A stretch of DNA of 64,000 nucleotides from Deltaproteobacteria bacterium. Its GTDB lineage: Bacteria; JAGRBM01; JAHCIT01. Each line of letters starts with the position of its first letter. Within the stretch, counting starts at the first letter, position 1. The notes beneath the pieces were generated by a model, which had not been told where the DNA came from, did not search any database, and worked only from the letters and a program-made list of their open reading frames with translations. The DNA lies in NCBI GenBank assembly GCA_026129095.1, contig JAHCIT010000008.1:1-64000 (forward strand). Reading direction: 5' to 3'. This document shows, piece by piece, positions 44,031-52,736 of this stretch. Both the position numbers and the translations under genes were made by a program.

Positions 44031-44807
44031 CTAGCCCGCCCTCGACGGCTCGGGCCACCCCAGCTCACGCCGGACAAAGGCGAGTATCTCCTGGGCGAGT
44101 TTCTCCTTGTGGTCGGTCAGGCGGTGGTCGCCGCCGGGAATCTCGACCAGCTTCACCCGCCCGCCAGAGGCGGCAGCCACCCGGCGGGAATCGTCCACCG
44201 GCACCTGCTCGTCCCTCGTTCCGTGCAGGATGAGGGCGGGCACCCTCAGCCGGGAAGCCAGGGAGTCGTGCCCGTAGCCCTGCCAGTCGGCGGCGAGATC
44301 CCACGTAAAATCGAGCTTGAGCCACGGGCTCTCGATCCGCAGGCTGTTGGTGTCGCGCCACTCGCGCACGCGGCGCTCACCGACACCCGCCATGATGTTG
44401 TCAACGAACCGGAAGGCCGGGGCGATCAGTGCCAGACCAGCGATTCCCTCTGGCTCCTCGACGGACGTCCAGGCCGACGTGAGCCCGCCGAGCGAGGAGC
44501 CGATCAGCACCACCCGGCCGGTCCACTCTTCTTTCCGGCGGATGTAGCCGAGAAAGCCCGCCAGATCGTCAATCTGCCGGGTCAGTGTCAGCGTGCGTAT
44601 TTCCCCTTCGGAACCCCCGTGACCGGTCGTGTCGAGCGCCGCATAGCCAAAGCCCCGCTGGCCGAAAAATTCGGCGAAGTAGCGGGCCTTGTCGCCGCGG
44701 CGGTCCGAACCCAGCCCGTGCACAAAGACAAAGCCGAAATCATGCGCCGGCCCGCTGATGTCGTATTCGAGCAGCCGGCCGCTTACCTGCAGGGAACCGG
44801 ACTTCAT
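44031..44807 (-). CDS. Alpha/beta hydrolase (serine aminopeptidase S33-like)
   Basis: 258 aa. The oxyanion HG motif is FVHGLGSD, the nucleophile is Ser105 in GSSLG, the aspartate is in HGTRDEQVP and the histidine in GGDHRLTD. There is no signal peptide, so it is cytosolic. The fold resembles esterases and acylglycerol lipases. It overlaps the upstream SGNH gene by four bases. In this setting it might remove acyl or carbamoyl groups, but this is only inferred from position. Confidence 0.9.
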   Translation of the reverse strand: MKSGSLQVSGRLLEYDISGPAHDFGFVFVHGLGSDRRGDKARYFAEFFGQRGFGYAALDTTGHGGSEGEIRTLTLTRQIDDLAGFLGYIRRKEEWTGRVVLIGSSLGGLTSAWTSVEEPEGIAGLALIAPAFRFVDNIMAGVGERRVREWRDTNSLRIESPWLKLDFTWDLAADWQGYGHDSLASRLRVPALILHGTRDEQVPVDDSRRVAAASGGRVKLVEIPGGDHRLTDHKEKLAQEILAFVRRELGWPEPSRAG

Positions 44808-46045
44808 TGGCCTTCCTCCACTGGCTGCGGCCGGAGTCCGGGCCAGAACTCGCTGACGAATGTCTCGGCCACGATCCGGTTTCCGGCGGCCGTCCAGTGC
44901 CCATCCCTTGGGAAATATACCCAGGTGTCTCCGGCCTCGCGGCGGATCAGGTGTTCCAGAAGGCCAAGCACCGGCACGTTTTCCACGGCTCCCCAGGATT
45001 TCAGCCCGCGGTCCAGCGCCCAGAGGTCGAACTCGTCCGGGTTCAGCCTCATGAGTTCGACCGTCCGCCCCCAGTCATCCTTCACGTAACGGCCACTGGT
45101 CTGCATCTCCCACTTGTGGGGAACGACCACGACCGCGAACTGCGCCCCCGTGGCGCGGACTTCGGCAGCATAAAGGGACAGGATGGCCTTGAGAAGCCGG
45201 AGCGCGGAGTCCAGCACCTCGGGGCGTTCCTTCCGGTACAGCATCAGCACGTCATCGTAACGGCCCCGCGCTTCACCGGAAGCGCGGAGACTCCGCAACC
45301 GGCCCTTGAAGAACGCGTACAGGTGAGAGCGGTTTCTGAGGAAACGGTCAACCGGAAGCAGTCTGGGCACCGTACGACTGCTCTCCCGTGCCGGAACAAG
45401 GTCCAGGCCACCATCCCCGTTCAGCACAAACCGGGGCTTGGGGAAATACCGGAACTCCTGGAGGATATCGATCAGGTCATTGGGATAGACCACTTCGACC
45501 ACGAGCCGGGCCTTCAGTGCCTCTCCATGCCGCCGCCAGTGAAGCAGATGCTGATCGGTACCGGTCCCCGGCACGCCCAGGTTCAGCCAGATGTGGTCAC
45601 CAAGGCTATTCGCCACCAGATCGAAGGCCCGCCCGGACTCTTCCACGCCGTGCCCCCACACAAACGAATCCCCGGTGACAACCACCACCGGCTTGCCGGT
45701 ATCCAGAAGCGGCCCGAACTCCGGGGCCCGGTAACCATCCGAATTGGTTTGGACTGTGACCGAGAACTCCGGCGCAGAGTTGATGAACCTGACATTGGGC
45801 CGTAGGACCAGTCCCCGGTCCGGATCACCGGCGTATGGACTCTCCAGGCCGGCTGGCTCGATCATGCGGATGCTGGTGTCCACGGACAGTGCCGCGTCCT
45901 GGGGAGCGGCGATCCGGAAAAATCCCTCCAGCACGAGCAGCAGGAGAAGCGTGCTTCCCAGCATGGCGGCCAGACCAAAAAGGACCCGCCGCCGCACGGG
46001 ATGCTTCGCCGCATTGGCGTCCGCCAGCGCAGTTCCGCGGGCCAT
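44804..46045 (-). CDS. SGNH/GDSL-hydrolase-like membrane-anchored protein
   Basis: 413 aa. A membrane helix at about 20-41 is followed by a periplasmic SGNH domain with GDSFVWG (Ser at 127) and a final DGHWTAAGN holding the catalytic Asp381-His383 pair. Such single-helix SGNH proteins are close to AlgX/AlgJ-type O-acetyl transferases and often occur in clusters that modify exported polysaccharides. It follows the DUF5989 gene with one base between and precedes the hydrolase by a four-base overlap. Confidence 0.87.
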   Translation of the reverse strand: MARGTALADANAAKHPVRRRVLFGLAAMLGSTLLLLLVLEGFFRIAAPQDAALSVDTSIRMIEPAGLESPYAGDPDRGLVLRPNVRFINSAPEFSVTVQTNSDGYRAPEFGPLLDTGKPVVVVTGDSFVWGHGVEESGRAFDLVANSLGDHIWLNLGVPGTGTDQHLLHWRRHGEALKARLVVEVVYPNDLIDILQEFRYFPKPRFVLNGDGGLDLVPARESSRTVPRLLPVDRFLRNRSHLYAFFKGRLRSLRASGEARGRYDDVLMLYRKERPEVLDSALRLLKAILSLYAAEVRATGAQFAVVVVPHKWEMQTSGRYVKDDWGRTVELMRLNPDEFDLWALDRGLKSWGAVENVPVLGLLEHLIRREAGDTWVYFPRDGHWTAAGNRIVAETFVSEFWPGLRPQPVEEGQ

Positions 46046-46046
46046 T

Positions 46047-46298
46047 TCAGAAGATGGTGTAGATAAACGGTGCGACGGCAGTGCCCTGCGTCATCACCAG
46101 CAGGAACCCGATGGCCAGCAGCACGATCACGATGGGCGCCATCCAGTAGAGCTTGCGCTCCATCAGGAAGTCCTTGAACTCCGCCAGGGTACCGGCCCTC
46201 TCCTTCGCATCCCGCACGAAGCCGCCGCCCTCGCCCGCCTTCGCGAACGGGCTCTCTTCCTTGCCGGTTTCCGGTGTCTGGTTGCTGGAATCAGTCAT
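46047..46298 (-). CDS. DUF5989 family small membrane protein
   Basis: 83 aa. A charged disordered N-terminus is followed by AEFKDFLMERKLYW, one membrane helix, and the conserved end APFIYTIF. These features match DUF5989 proteins, which are usually next to carbamoyltransferase and SxtJ-like genes, as here. No biochemical role is known; a membrane adaptor is plausible. I start at ATG 46298; a longer frame runs to 46349 without support. Confidence 0.82.
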   Translation of the reverse strand: MTDSSNQTPETGKEESPFAKAGEGGGFVRDAKERAGTLAEFKDFLMERKLYWMAPIVIVLLAIGFLLVMTQGTAVAPFIYTIF

Positions 46299-46351
46299 GA
46301 CGTCTGGATTACTCCGGTCCCGCCGGGGTGGCAAGGCTTCCTGCCGCACCG

Positions 46352-48103
46352 TTAATCGAGCTCAAAGGTTTCGAGCCAGTCCTTGCCCACCCGGTTCTTC
46401 TCCGGCTGCTCCCGCTTGTCGAGCAGATACGGCCCCACCACGAGATAGTCGATATTGGTGGCCATGAAGCACCGGTAGGCGTCCTCCGGCGAGTTGACGA
46501 TCGGCTCGGATCGCACGTTGTAGCTGGTATTGATCAACAGAGGGCAGCCGGTACGGCGGTCGAACTCGGCCAGCACGTCATAAACAAGCGGATTCATCTC
46601 CCGCGAGACTGTCTGGATCCGGGCGGAACCGTCCACATGGGTCACCGCCGGTATCGTCCGCTTCTGGGGGTGGACCTGGCAGACGTGCAGCATGTACGGC
46701 GATTTGTGCCCCCGGAGATCGAACCACTCCTCGGCTTTCTCTTCCAGAACGATCGGTGCGAACGGCCGGAAACTCTCGCGGAACTTCACCTTGAGGTTCA
46801 CCCGGTCCCGGTTATCGGGCCGGCGCGGGTCGGCGAGAATCGACCGGTTGCCGAGCGCCCTCGGACCGAACTCCATCTTCCCCTGCATCCAGCCGATGAC
46901 GGCCTGTTCCTCGTCCAGCAGCCGGGCCGTTTCACGGACAAGTTCATCACGGCTCAGCTTGCGGTACGGGGCCTGCTTTTCATCGAAATGCTTCTGGATC
47001 TCCTCATCGGAGTATTCCGGTCCCGTATAAGGGTAGAAGGTCTCCGGTGTGCGGGGTTTGTTGAGCAGCGTGTACCAGCCAAACAGGGCCGCGCCGAGCG
47101 CCCCGCCCGCATCGCCAGCCGCAGGCTGGACATATATGCGGCGGAAGGGGCCTTCCCTGAGCAGCCGGCCGTTCGCCACGCAGTTGAGCGCGACGCCGCC
47201 GGCCATGCACAGGTCTTCCTTGCCGGTTTCACGATGCAGGTGCCGGGCCATCCGGAGAATGGCCTCCTCGGTTACCTTCTGGACGCTCATGGCCATGTCC
47301 TTGTGGAACTGCTCCAGGGGGTCTTCCTCACGCTGGCGGGGCGGGCGGCCGAACAGCCGGTCGAACTTCCCGTTCGTCATCCGCAGACCCTTGTGGTACG
47401 AAAAATAGTCCATGTTCATCTGGAAAGACCCGTCATCGCGGAGGTCGAGGAGGTTGTCCATGATGAGATCGACGTATTTGGGCTCACCGTATGGCGCGAG
47501 TCCCATCACCTTGTATTCGGCCGAATTCACCTTGAACCCCAGATAGTAGGTAAAGGCCGAATACAGGAGCCCCAGCGAGTGCGGGAAACGCACCTCCCGG
47601 ATGATCCTGAACCGGTTTCCCTCGCCTTCACCGAAGGTGGTCGTGGCCCATTCGCCAACGCCGTCAGCGCACAGGATGGCTGCCTTCTCAAACGGGGAGG
47701 TCAAAAAGGCGCTCGCCGCGTGCGACTGGTGATGTTCCATGAACAGCAGTTCGCCGTTGTAGTCCAGTTCCTTGCGGATGAGACTCTTGATCCAGAGCTT
47801 CTTGGCTATCCAGACCGGCATCGCCTTTGCGAATGACGGTAGCGACCAGGGGAACGACCCGAGATAAGTCGTGAGGAGCCGCTCGAACTTCACGAACGGC
47901 TTGTCGTAGAAGATCACCGCGTCGAGGTCTTTGACGGAAACTCCGCCGGTACGGAGCACGTACTCGACGGCATTCTGCGGGAACTCCTCGTCGTGCTTCT
48001 TGCGGGTGAAGCGCTCCTCGCTCGCGGCCCCCACAACCCGGCCATCCTGCACCAGCGCGGCAGCCGAATCGTGATACCAGCAGGAGATTCCCAGAATATT
48101 CAT
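46352..48103 (-). CDS. Carbamoyltransferase (NodU/CmcH/TobZ family)
   Basis: 583 aa. Transfers a carbamoyl group from carbamoyl phosphate, through a carbamoyl-adenylate, to a hydroxyl of a sugar or other small molecule. The Kae1-like N-terminal domain starts MNILGISCWYHDSAAAL and has the metal-binding EHHQSHAASAF. The C-terminal domain shows GKMEFGPRALGNRSILADPR, a family hallmark. NodU acts on Nod factor and others on antibiotics or saxitoxin. The acceptor here is unknown; the linked SGNH, DUF5989 and SxtJ-like genes suggest a surface glycan or lipid-linked product. Confidence 0.95.
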   Translation of the reverse strand: MNILGISCWYHDSAAALVQDGRVVGAASEERFTRKKHDEEFPQNAVEYVLRTGGVSVKDLDAVIFYDKPFVKFERLLTTYLGSFPWSLPSFAKAMPVWIAKKLWIKSLIRKELDYNGELLFMEHHQSHAASAFLTSPFEKAAILCADGVGEWATTTFGEGEGNRFRIIREVRFPHSLGLLYSAFTYYLGFKVNSAEYKVMGLAPYGEPKYVDLIMDNLLDLRDDGSFQMNMDYFSYHKGLRMTNGKFDRLFGRPPRQREEDPLEQFHKDMAMSVQKVTEEAILRMARHLHRETGKEDLCMAGGVALNCVANGRLLREGPFRRIYVQPAAGDAGGALGAALFGWYTLLNKPRTPETFYPYTGPEYSDEEIQKHFDEKQAPYRKLSRDELVRETARLLDEEQAVIGWMQGKMEFGPRALGNRSILADPRRPDNRDRVNLKVKFRESFRPFAPIVLEEKAEEWFDLRGHKSPYMLHVCQVHPQKRTIPAVTHVDGSARIQTVSREMNPLVYDVLAEFDRRTGCPLLINTSYNVRSEPIVNSPEDAYRCFMATNIDYLVVGPYLLDKREQPEKNRVGKDWLETFELD

Positions 48104-48225
48104 GAAATGCCGTCTACTCCCTTAAATACCGTCCGGCTGCCCAGGCCGCATATCGCCGGCAACTGTGTAGCCTGAAAATCCAGGCAACGGGAACAGGTAA
48201 CCCAGACTACGCAAACATACCGGTT

Positions 48226-49332
48226 TTATTGGCTTTTATCCGGCTCAATCCGCAACTTCACGTCTTTCGGAGCGTCCATTACCGGCGACAGCCGTTCTGC
48301 AACCAGTTCCGCAACCCTTCGGTTGCCATGAGGGCTCCAGTGGGCGTCCACGTCGAAATGCCAGCTTTCCCAGCCGGACGGATCGGACAGCGCCTCGTCG
48401 TGCAGGTCAAGATACCTTACTTCGAGTGAACCCAGCGTCTCCGCAAGGCTGCGCCGCTGCCAGTCCCTGAGCGTATTCGTAAAGACAACGTACGGGACCG
48501 CTCCATCGGAACGGACACGGCGAACCCATTCGGCCGTGATCGCGTTGAATCTCCTGATTCGCCGGACTGTTTCCGGATCTTCCGGAGACCGGTTTTCCGA
48601 CAGTGCATCAATAAACACACGCATCCGTTCGGCAGGCGTTCCGGCCGATGTGCGCGGCATCCGGCCCCTGCCGCCAAAGTTGAATGCCAGTATCCGGGGG
48701 AGGGAACGGACCAGCTTGTAGAGCCGGACCTGTTTTTCCGCCGCCGAGTTGAACCTTTGCCACCATCCCGGCCGGGGAACCGGAAGCAGTTCCACGTTTT
48801 CGCCATCCCCGGGAGCAAGAACACGTGCCGTATCGGCATCTTCCCAGTCGTTCCCGCACACCGTATAAACGGCAATACGTGGCTGGAGTTCCCGCGCCCT
48901 GTAGACGTAACTCGTCAGCACATTGGCGATGGAATAGCTTACGACGCCGAAGTTGAGACTTTCGACCGGCCGCCCCAGTTCTCCGGCGAGCAGACCAGCG
49001 GTGATCACCGGCCAGCTCGCTTCATAGGGAACCTCGGCTGCCAGCGTGTAGCTGTCGCCCAGAAACGCGATCCGCACCGAATCATCCGAAAGAGCGGGTT
49101 CCGGCCCCCGGAAATGGCGGCTGTTGAAACTGATCCGGTTCCGGTAGCCAGGCCCCACGTAGTCGTAGGAGGCACCGGCTTCGGGCACTTTCCCCTCACG
49201 GGGATCGAACTGAAGGTAGTGGAACCGGATCGGCATCTGCCGGGCTGCGTATTCAGCCAGCCCGAACGTCGCCAGCATAAACAGGCCCAGCAGGCCGGCG
49301 GCGTATATCCTGAACCGTTGGCGCCGCTCCAT
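48226..49332 (-). CDS. Second SGNH-hydrolase-like membrane-anchored protein
   Basis: 368 aa. A membrane helix at about 9-28 leads to a periplasmic domain with GDSYT (92-96) and the terminal DAHWSPHGN with Asp329 and His331. The layout equals that of the 44804-46045 protein, but the two are only distantly similar, so they are not a recent duplication. It starts 12 bases after the SxtJ-like gene. The 122-base gap after it, before the carbamoyltransferase gene, may hold a second promoter, though none is obvious. Confidence 0.85.
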   Translation of the reverse strand: MERRQRFRIYAAGLLGLFMLATFGLAEYAARQMPIRFHYLQFDPREGKVPEAGASYDYVGPGYRNRISFNSRHFRGPEPALSDDSVRIAFLGDSYTLAAEVPYEASWPVITAGLLAGELGRPVESLNFGVVSYSIANVLTSYVYRARELQPRIAVYTVCGNDWEDADTARVLAPGDGENVELLPVPRPGWWQRFNSAAEKQVRLYKLVRSLPRILAFNFGGRGRMPRTSAGTPAERMRVFIDALSENRSPEDPETVRRIRRFNAITAEWVRRVRSDGAVPYVVFTNTLRDWQRRSLAETLGSLEVRYLDLHDEALSDPSGWESWHFDVDAHWSPHGNRRVAELVAERLSPVMDAPKDVKLRIEPDKSQ

Positions 49333-49344
49333 CTGGTCTTGGTT

Positions 49345-49623
49345 TCAGAATTGCCGGCGGCAGGCGCCAACAGAATCGTTGGTGGACTGATGGACTTCGT
49401 AATAGGTGCCGGTTCCGCCATCGGACCGGAACTTCAGCCTGAGCGGGTCGCCGCCCGACAGCCGCGACAACAGGCTGACCGGTCCCAGGACGAGCAGGTA
49501 CACCACCGCCATCACAACCGGATTGACGACCGACCCGATCAGGTGTCCCAGCTTGATGAGCGCCCTGTTAATGGCGCCAAGCAGGCGGCGGACGGGTCCT
49601 TTGGGGGTATTCTTCTCTTTCAC
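49345..49623 (-). CDS. SxtJ-like small membrane protein
   Basis: 92 aa from GTG 49623; a TTG at 49653 would add ten residues and neither start has a strong ribosome site. A basic N-terminus is followed by one or two membrane segments and the stretch GPVSLLSRLSGGDPLRL, like the C-terminal part of SxtJ-family proteins that accompany carbamoyltransferases. The final 25 residues are polar. It heads the SGNH/carbamoyltransferase cassette. The family call rests mainly on the short motif and on context. Confidence 0.65.
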   Translation of the reverse strand: MKEKNTPKGPVRRLLGAINRALIKLGHLIGSVVNPVVMAVVYLLVLGPVSLLSRLSGGDPLRLKFRSDGGTGTYYEVHQSTNDSVGACRRQF

Positions 49624-49776
49624 CGCTCTATCCAGCCGTTTACGGCATCTCAACTGCCGCCATATCGGCCCAATGGCCGGTACATGTCAAGCGTGACTCC
49701 CCTCTTGTCACCCGGTCCCCGACCGGATAGGGAAGCGCCGCCCGGCGCGTGCCGTGTTCATTCCGAAGGGAACCCC

Positions 49777-51051
49777 ATGCAGGTAGATATCTCCAGTCCC
49801 TCCAGTGTCGAGCGAAAAGTCGTGATCCGCGTGCCCGCCGAACGGCTTGCCGAGGAGCGGCAGAAGGTCATTACGGACCTGAGCAAGTATGCCCAGATCA
49901 AGGGGTTCCGGAAAGGAAAGGCCCCGGTCGCCGTCATCGAGCGGTTGTACGGCTCCGCCATACTGGATGAGGTCCGCCAGCGGATCCTGCGCGACACGGT
50001 CGAAAAGGCCTTCGACGAGAACAAGCTCCAGCCGATCTCCCAGCCGGTCGTGGATGCCAAGGAGCCGGAACTGGGCCGCGACTACGAGTTCAGCATCCAG
50101 TTCGAGGTCAAGCCGGAGTTCGAGGTCAAGAACTACACCGGAATCGAAATCACCCAGAAGGCAGAGGCCGTCACCGACGATGACGTGGCCAAGACGCTGG
50201 AGAACCTGCGCCAGCAGCACGCGATACTGGTCCCCAACGAGGCCGACCAGACGCTGGGCACCGGCCTGTTTTTCGTCGGTTCGTACACCGGCACCATCGG
50301 CGAGAAAGAGGTTTCCTCGGGCGGCAAGGATGTGGAGATCGAAATCGGCGCCTCCGGGCAGCTTCCGGGCCTGTCGGACAAGCTCGAAGGGATGAAGACC
50401 GGTGAAACCCGGCTGGTCGAGCTCACCGTCCCCGCGGACTGGGGCTCTCCCGACATCCAGGGCAAGACCTACAAGGTTACTTTCACCTGTAACGCCATCA
50501 AGCGGCGGGTGCTGCCCACGCTGGATGACGAGTTCGCCAAGGATCTCGAGATGGAATCGATGGACGCGCTCCGGAAAAAGGTCCGTGAGGACATGGAGGC
50601 GGCGGCGGCCAGCCGGGCGCGCAACGAAGCGGTCAGCAAGCTGCTCGACCGGATCGTCGAGCAGAACCCGGTCGATGTGCCGCCCTCGCTCGTCGAGTCG
50701 CAGTCCATGGAATACATTCAGCGGACCTATGCCCAGTTCCAGATGCAGGGTCTGAAAATGCAGCCGCGCCCGGAAGAACTCGAGAAGATGAAGGAAAGCG
50801 TGCGTGAGGACTCCACCAAGGCCGTCCGGCGCTCGCTGGTGCTGCTGGCCATCGCCGAGAAGGAAAAGCTCGAGGCCACCGACACCGATGTCGAGGCCGA
50901 GGTGGCCCGCCGGGCCGAATCGGCAGGAGTGCCCGCAGACAAGCTCCGCGCCTATCTGGACAAGGAAGGCGCTCTCAGCCAGATCAGGGGACAACTGATC
51001 GAGAAGAAGGTGATCGACTTTCTGATGGAAAAATCGAAGGTGACGGTCTAG
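49777..51051 (+). CDS. tig: Trigger factor, ribosome-bound chaperone
   Basis: 424 aa from the ATG behind GAAGGGAA. The N-terminal ribosome-binding domain has the signature GFRKGKAP at 43-50. The middle FKBP-type domain spans about 160-245, with the FVGSYTGTIG and GLSDKLEGMKTGE segments, and the helical C-terminal domain forms the chaperone arms. Trigger factor meets nascent chains at the exit tunnel. Usually clpP and clpX follow; here they do not, and a convergent gene ends one base after the tig stop. Confidence 0.96.
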   Translation: MQVDISSPSSVERKVVIRVPAERLAEERQKVITDLSKYAQIKGFRKGKAPVAVIERLYGSAILDEVRQRILRDTVEKAFDENKLQPISQPVVDAKEPELGRDYEFSIQFEVKPEFEVKNYTGIEITQKAEAVTDDDVAKTLENLRQQHAILVPNEADQTLGTGLFFVGSYTGTIGEKEVSSGGKDVEIEIGASGQLPGLSDKLEGMKTGETRLVELTVPADWGSPDIQGKTYKVTFTCNAIKRRVLPTLDDEFAKDLEMESMDALRKKVREDMEAAAASRARNEAVSKLLDRIVEQNPVDVPPSLVESQSMEYIQRTYAQFQMQGLKMQPRPEELEKMKESVREDSTKAVRRSLVLLAIAEKEKLEATDTDVEAEVARRAESAGVPADKLRAYLDKEGALSQIRGQLIEKKVIDFLMEKSKVTV

Positions 51052-51052
51052 T

Positions 51053-51793
51053 TCAGCCGCCCCTGGCTTCCTTCAGCCGTTTTTCGATCATCTGGCGCGC
51101 AACCGGCTCCGACACGCCGGGAAGCAGCTTCTCCAGAACCGCATCGGCTTCCTTCGTTTTCAGCTGCGTCAGGCCCGACACCGCCGACAGCTGGATTCCC
51201 CGCTCACCGGAAGAAGCGATTTCTTTCAGGGCCGGAACGGCACGGGCGGGATAGCCGTACACAAGGCATCCCATCGCCGCATCCCGGAAGAACTTTGTCT
51301 CTGTTTCGCTGCGGGCAATCGCGTCGCAGGTGTTGTAGGCCGATGGCGTCTCCGGGAAATGGGCCAGTGAATGTATGGCCAGGACCCGGTGCTGCTGTCC
51401 CGACTGGGCATCGGAGGCGATCTCCACCATGACCCTGCCCGTTACCGGCGGATAATCCTTCCAGGTTTCCTTGGGCGGAAACTCGTTGTTGCGGCCGAAC
51501 ATGTTGAGGATCTGGTATTTCACCCGGAGCCACTCCTCGTGCTCCGGAGTTCCGGGAGCCGGACGGTCGCCGGTTGCCTTGGCGGCATCCTTCGAGGCGC
51601 CCTTGCCATTTTTGGCATCCTTGCCTGCCGCTGCCTTCGGCTTGCTGTCTTTTGCGGCCTTCTTCTGTTGTGCCGGAGCAGACTGCCCGGCGGCCGGGGA
51701 TGCCATCAGTAAGGCTACGGCGACGGCCGCTCCAGCCATTCGTGCGAGCCTCACCGGAAATGTTATTACAAGATTTTGCCTGTCGGAATGCAT
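51053..51793 (-). CDS. Exported protein with HEAT-like repeats
   Basis: 246 aa. A signal peptide (about 15-36, ending ASPAAG) is followed by a low-complexity Lys/Ala/Asp stretch to about residue 80. The rest is helical and contains HEAT-like pairs, for instance AVPALKEIASSGE and later AVSGLTQLKTKEADAVLEKL. Two cysteines could form a disulfide. No enzyme motif is visible; a protein-binding role in the periplasm is likely. It is divergent from the TolQ-like operon, sharing 226 bases of upstream DNA. Confidence 0.75.
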   Translation of the reverse strand: MHSDRQNLVITFPVRLARMAGAAVAVALLMASPAAGQSAPAQQKKAAKDSKPKAAAGKDAKNGKGASKDAAKATGDRPAPGTPEHEEWLRVKYQILNMFGRNNEFPPKETWKDYPPVTGRVMVEIASDAQSGQQHRVLAIHSLAHFPETPSAYNTCDAIARSETETKFFRDAAMGCLVYGYPARAVPALKEIASSGERGIQLSAVSGLTQLKTKEADAVLEKLLPGVSEPVARQMIEKRLKEARGG

Positions 51794-51870
51794 CTATCTG
51801 GACAGCCTTTCAGAGCCGGTAGTTCCCCTAAAATCGCAGATTCTCACGCGATTTTCCTTGCACCCGGCAA

Positions 51871-51900
51871 TTGACGGAACCCGGTCCGGTTATTTATAAA
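51871..51900 (+). promoter_or_regulatory. Promoter of the TolQ/ExbD-like operon
   Basis: TTGACG (51871-51876), 18 bases, TATAAA (51895-51900), five of six matches in each hexamer. The predicted start near 51907 gives a leader of about 113 bases before the ATG at 52020, which is preceded by GAGGAG. Confidence 0.68.
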
Positions 51901-52019
51901 GGCCCGACTTCCGGCCGTCAAACACGCGCAAGCGGACTGGACCTGCGACCAGGCCCATTCGGCTGGAGAATTCCCCGGCGAACGCCGCGGACCCTATACC
52001 ACTGAGGAGTCACACAACG

Positions 52020-52673
52020 ATGTCTATCAAGGAACTTCTGGCGCTTCTGGGCGAGCACTATCATGAGGGCGGCTGGATGATGCATGGCATCGCCGCCACC
52101 GGAATTATCGCCTTCGCCATCTTCTGCGAGCGGTTCTACATCATCTGGATCAAGGCCAAGTTCAGCAAGGAAGAATACCTCGTCACCATCAAGAAGTTCC
52201 TCTCGGAACGGAACGTGGATGGCGCCATTGCGTGGCTCCAGGAGCGCGAGCACCCGCTGGCCAACATCCTCCGCGCCGGTCTCGTGCAGTTCAAGTCGGG
52301 AGACCCCAAGTTCAAGGAAGCGATGGATCTTGCATCCATCTCCAACATGCCGCAGCTCGAAAAGCGCACTGGATACCTGGCCATGCTCGGCAACATTGCA
52401 ACGCTGGCCGGACTGCTGGGAACGGTTGTCGGTCTCATTGGCGCCTTCGGCGCGGTGGGTGGCGCCGAGGCATCAAAGAAAGCAGAAATCCTCGCCGCCT
52501 CGATTTCGGAAGCCATGAACTGCACGGCCTTCGGCATTGGCACGGCGATCCCGTGCCTCCTGTCATTCGCCATCGTGAGTTCAAAGACCACGGCCGTTAT
52601 CAGCGATATCGAAACCGTATCCGCGACGGTCTCGGACTTCCTGGAACGGATTGCCGAGAAGGAAGCGGCCTGA
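52020..52673 (+). CDS. MotA/TolQ/ExbB family proton channel protein
   Basis: 217 aa with three membrane helices: about 17-38, about 118-145 and about 160-185. The second and third contain the family core GNIATLAGLLGTVVGLIGAF and a polar TAFGIGTAIP helix. Five such subunits form a ring around ExbD/TolR-type dimers and use proton flow to do work in the periplasm. Two ExbD-like genes follow. The set could be TolQR-like, ExbBD-like or like the AglRQS gliding motor, which also has one channel and two ExbD-like proteins. No tonB or tolA is nearby. Confidence 0.92.
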   Translation: MSIKELLALLGEHYHEGGWMMHGIAATGIIAFAIFCERFYIIWIKAKFSKEEYLVTIKKFLSERNVDGAIAWLQEREHPLANILRAGLVQFKSGDPKFKEAMDLASISNMPQLEKRTGYLAMLGNIATLAGLLGTVVGLIGAFGAVGGAEASKKAEILAASISEAMNCTAFGIGTAIPCLLSFAIVSSKTTAVISDIETVSATVSDFLERIAEKEAA

Positions 52674-52691
52674 CCCGGTTCGGATGACCTG

Positions 52692-52710
52692 CGGCTCCAT
52701 AGCGGAGCCG
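52692..52710 (+). promoter_or_regulatory. Intercistronic hairpin between the channel gene and the first exbD-like gene
   Basis: A perfect 7-bp stem, cggctcc and ggagccg, with loop atagc lies in the 63-base gap. There is no T-run, so it is unlikely to end transcription. It may protect the 3' end of the channel mRNA, helping to make more channel than ExbD subunits, as the 5:2 complex requires. Confidence 0.5.
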
Positions 52711-52736
52711 TGGGACATCAATGGAGCACCCTATAG

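Noticed and set aside
44018-44077. Longer start for the rhodanese-like gene
   Set aside because: It would overlap the hydrolase gene and place 20 polar residues before an otherwise clear signal peptide.
48757-49776. Upstream extension of the trigger factor frame by 340 codons
   Set aside because: It runs antisense through an SGNH gene and the SxtJ-like gene. The ATG at 49777 has a good ribosome site and gives the standard N-terminus.
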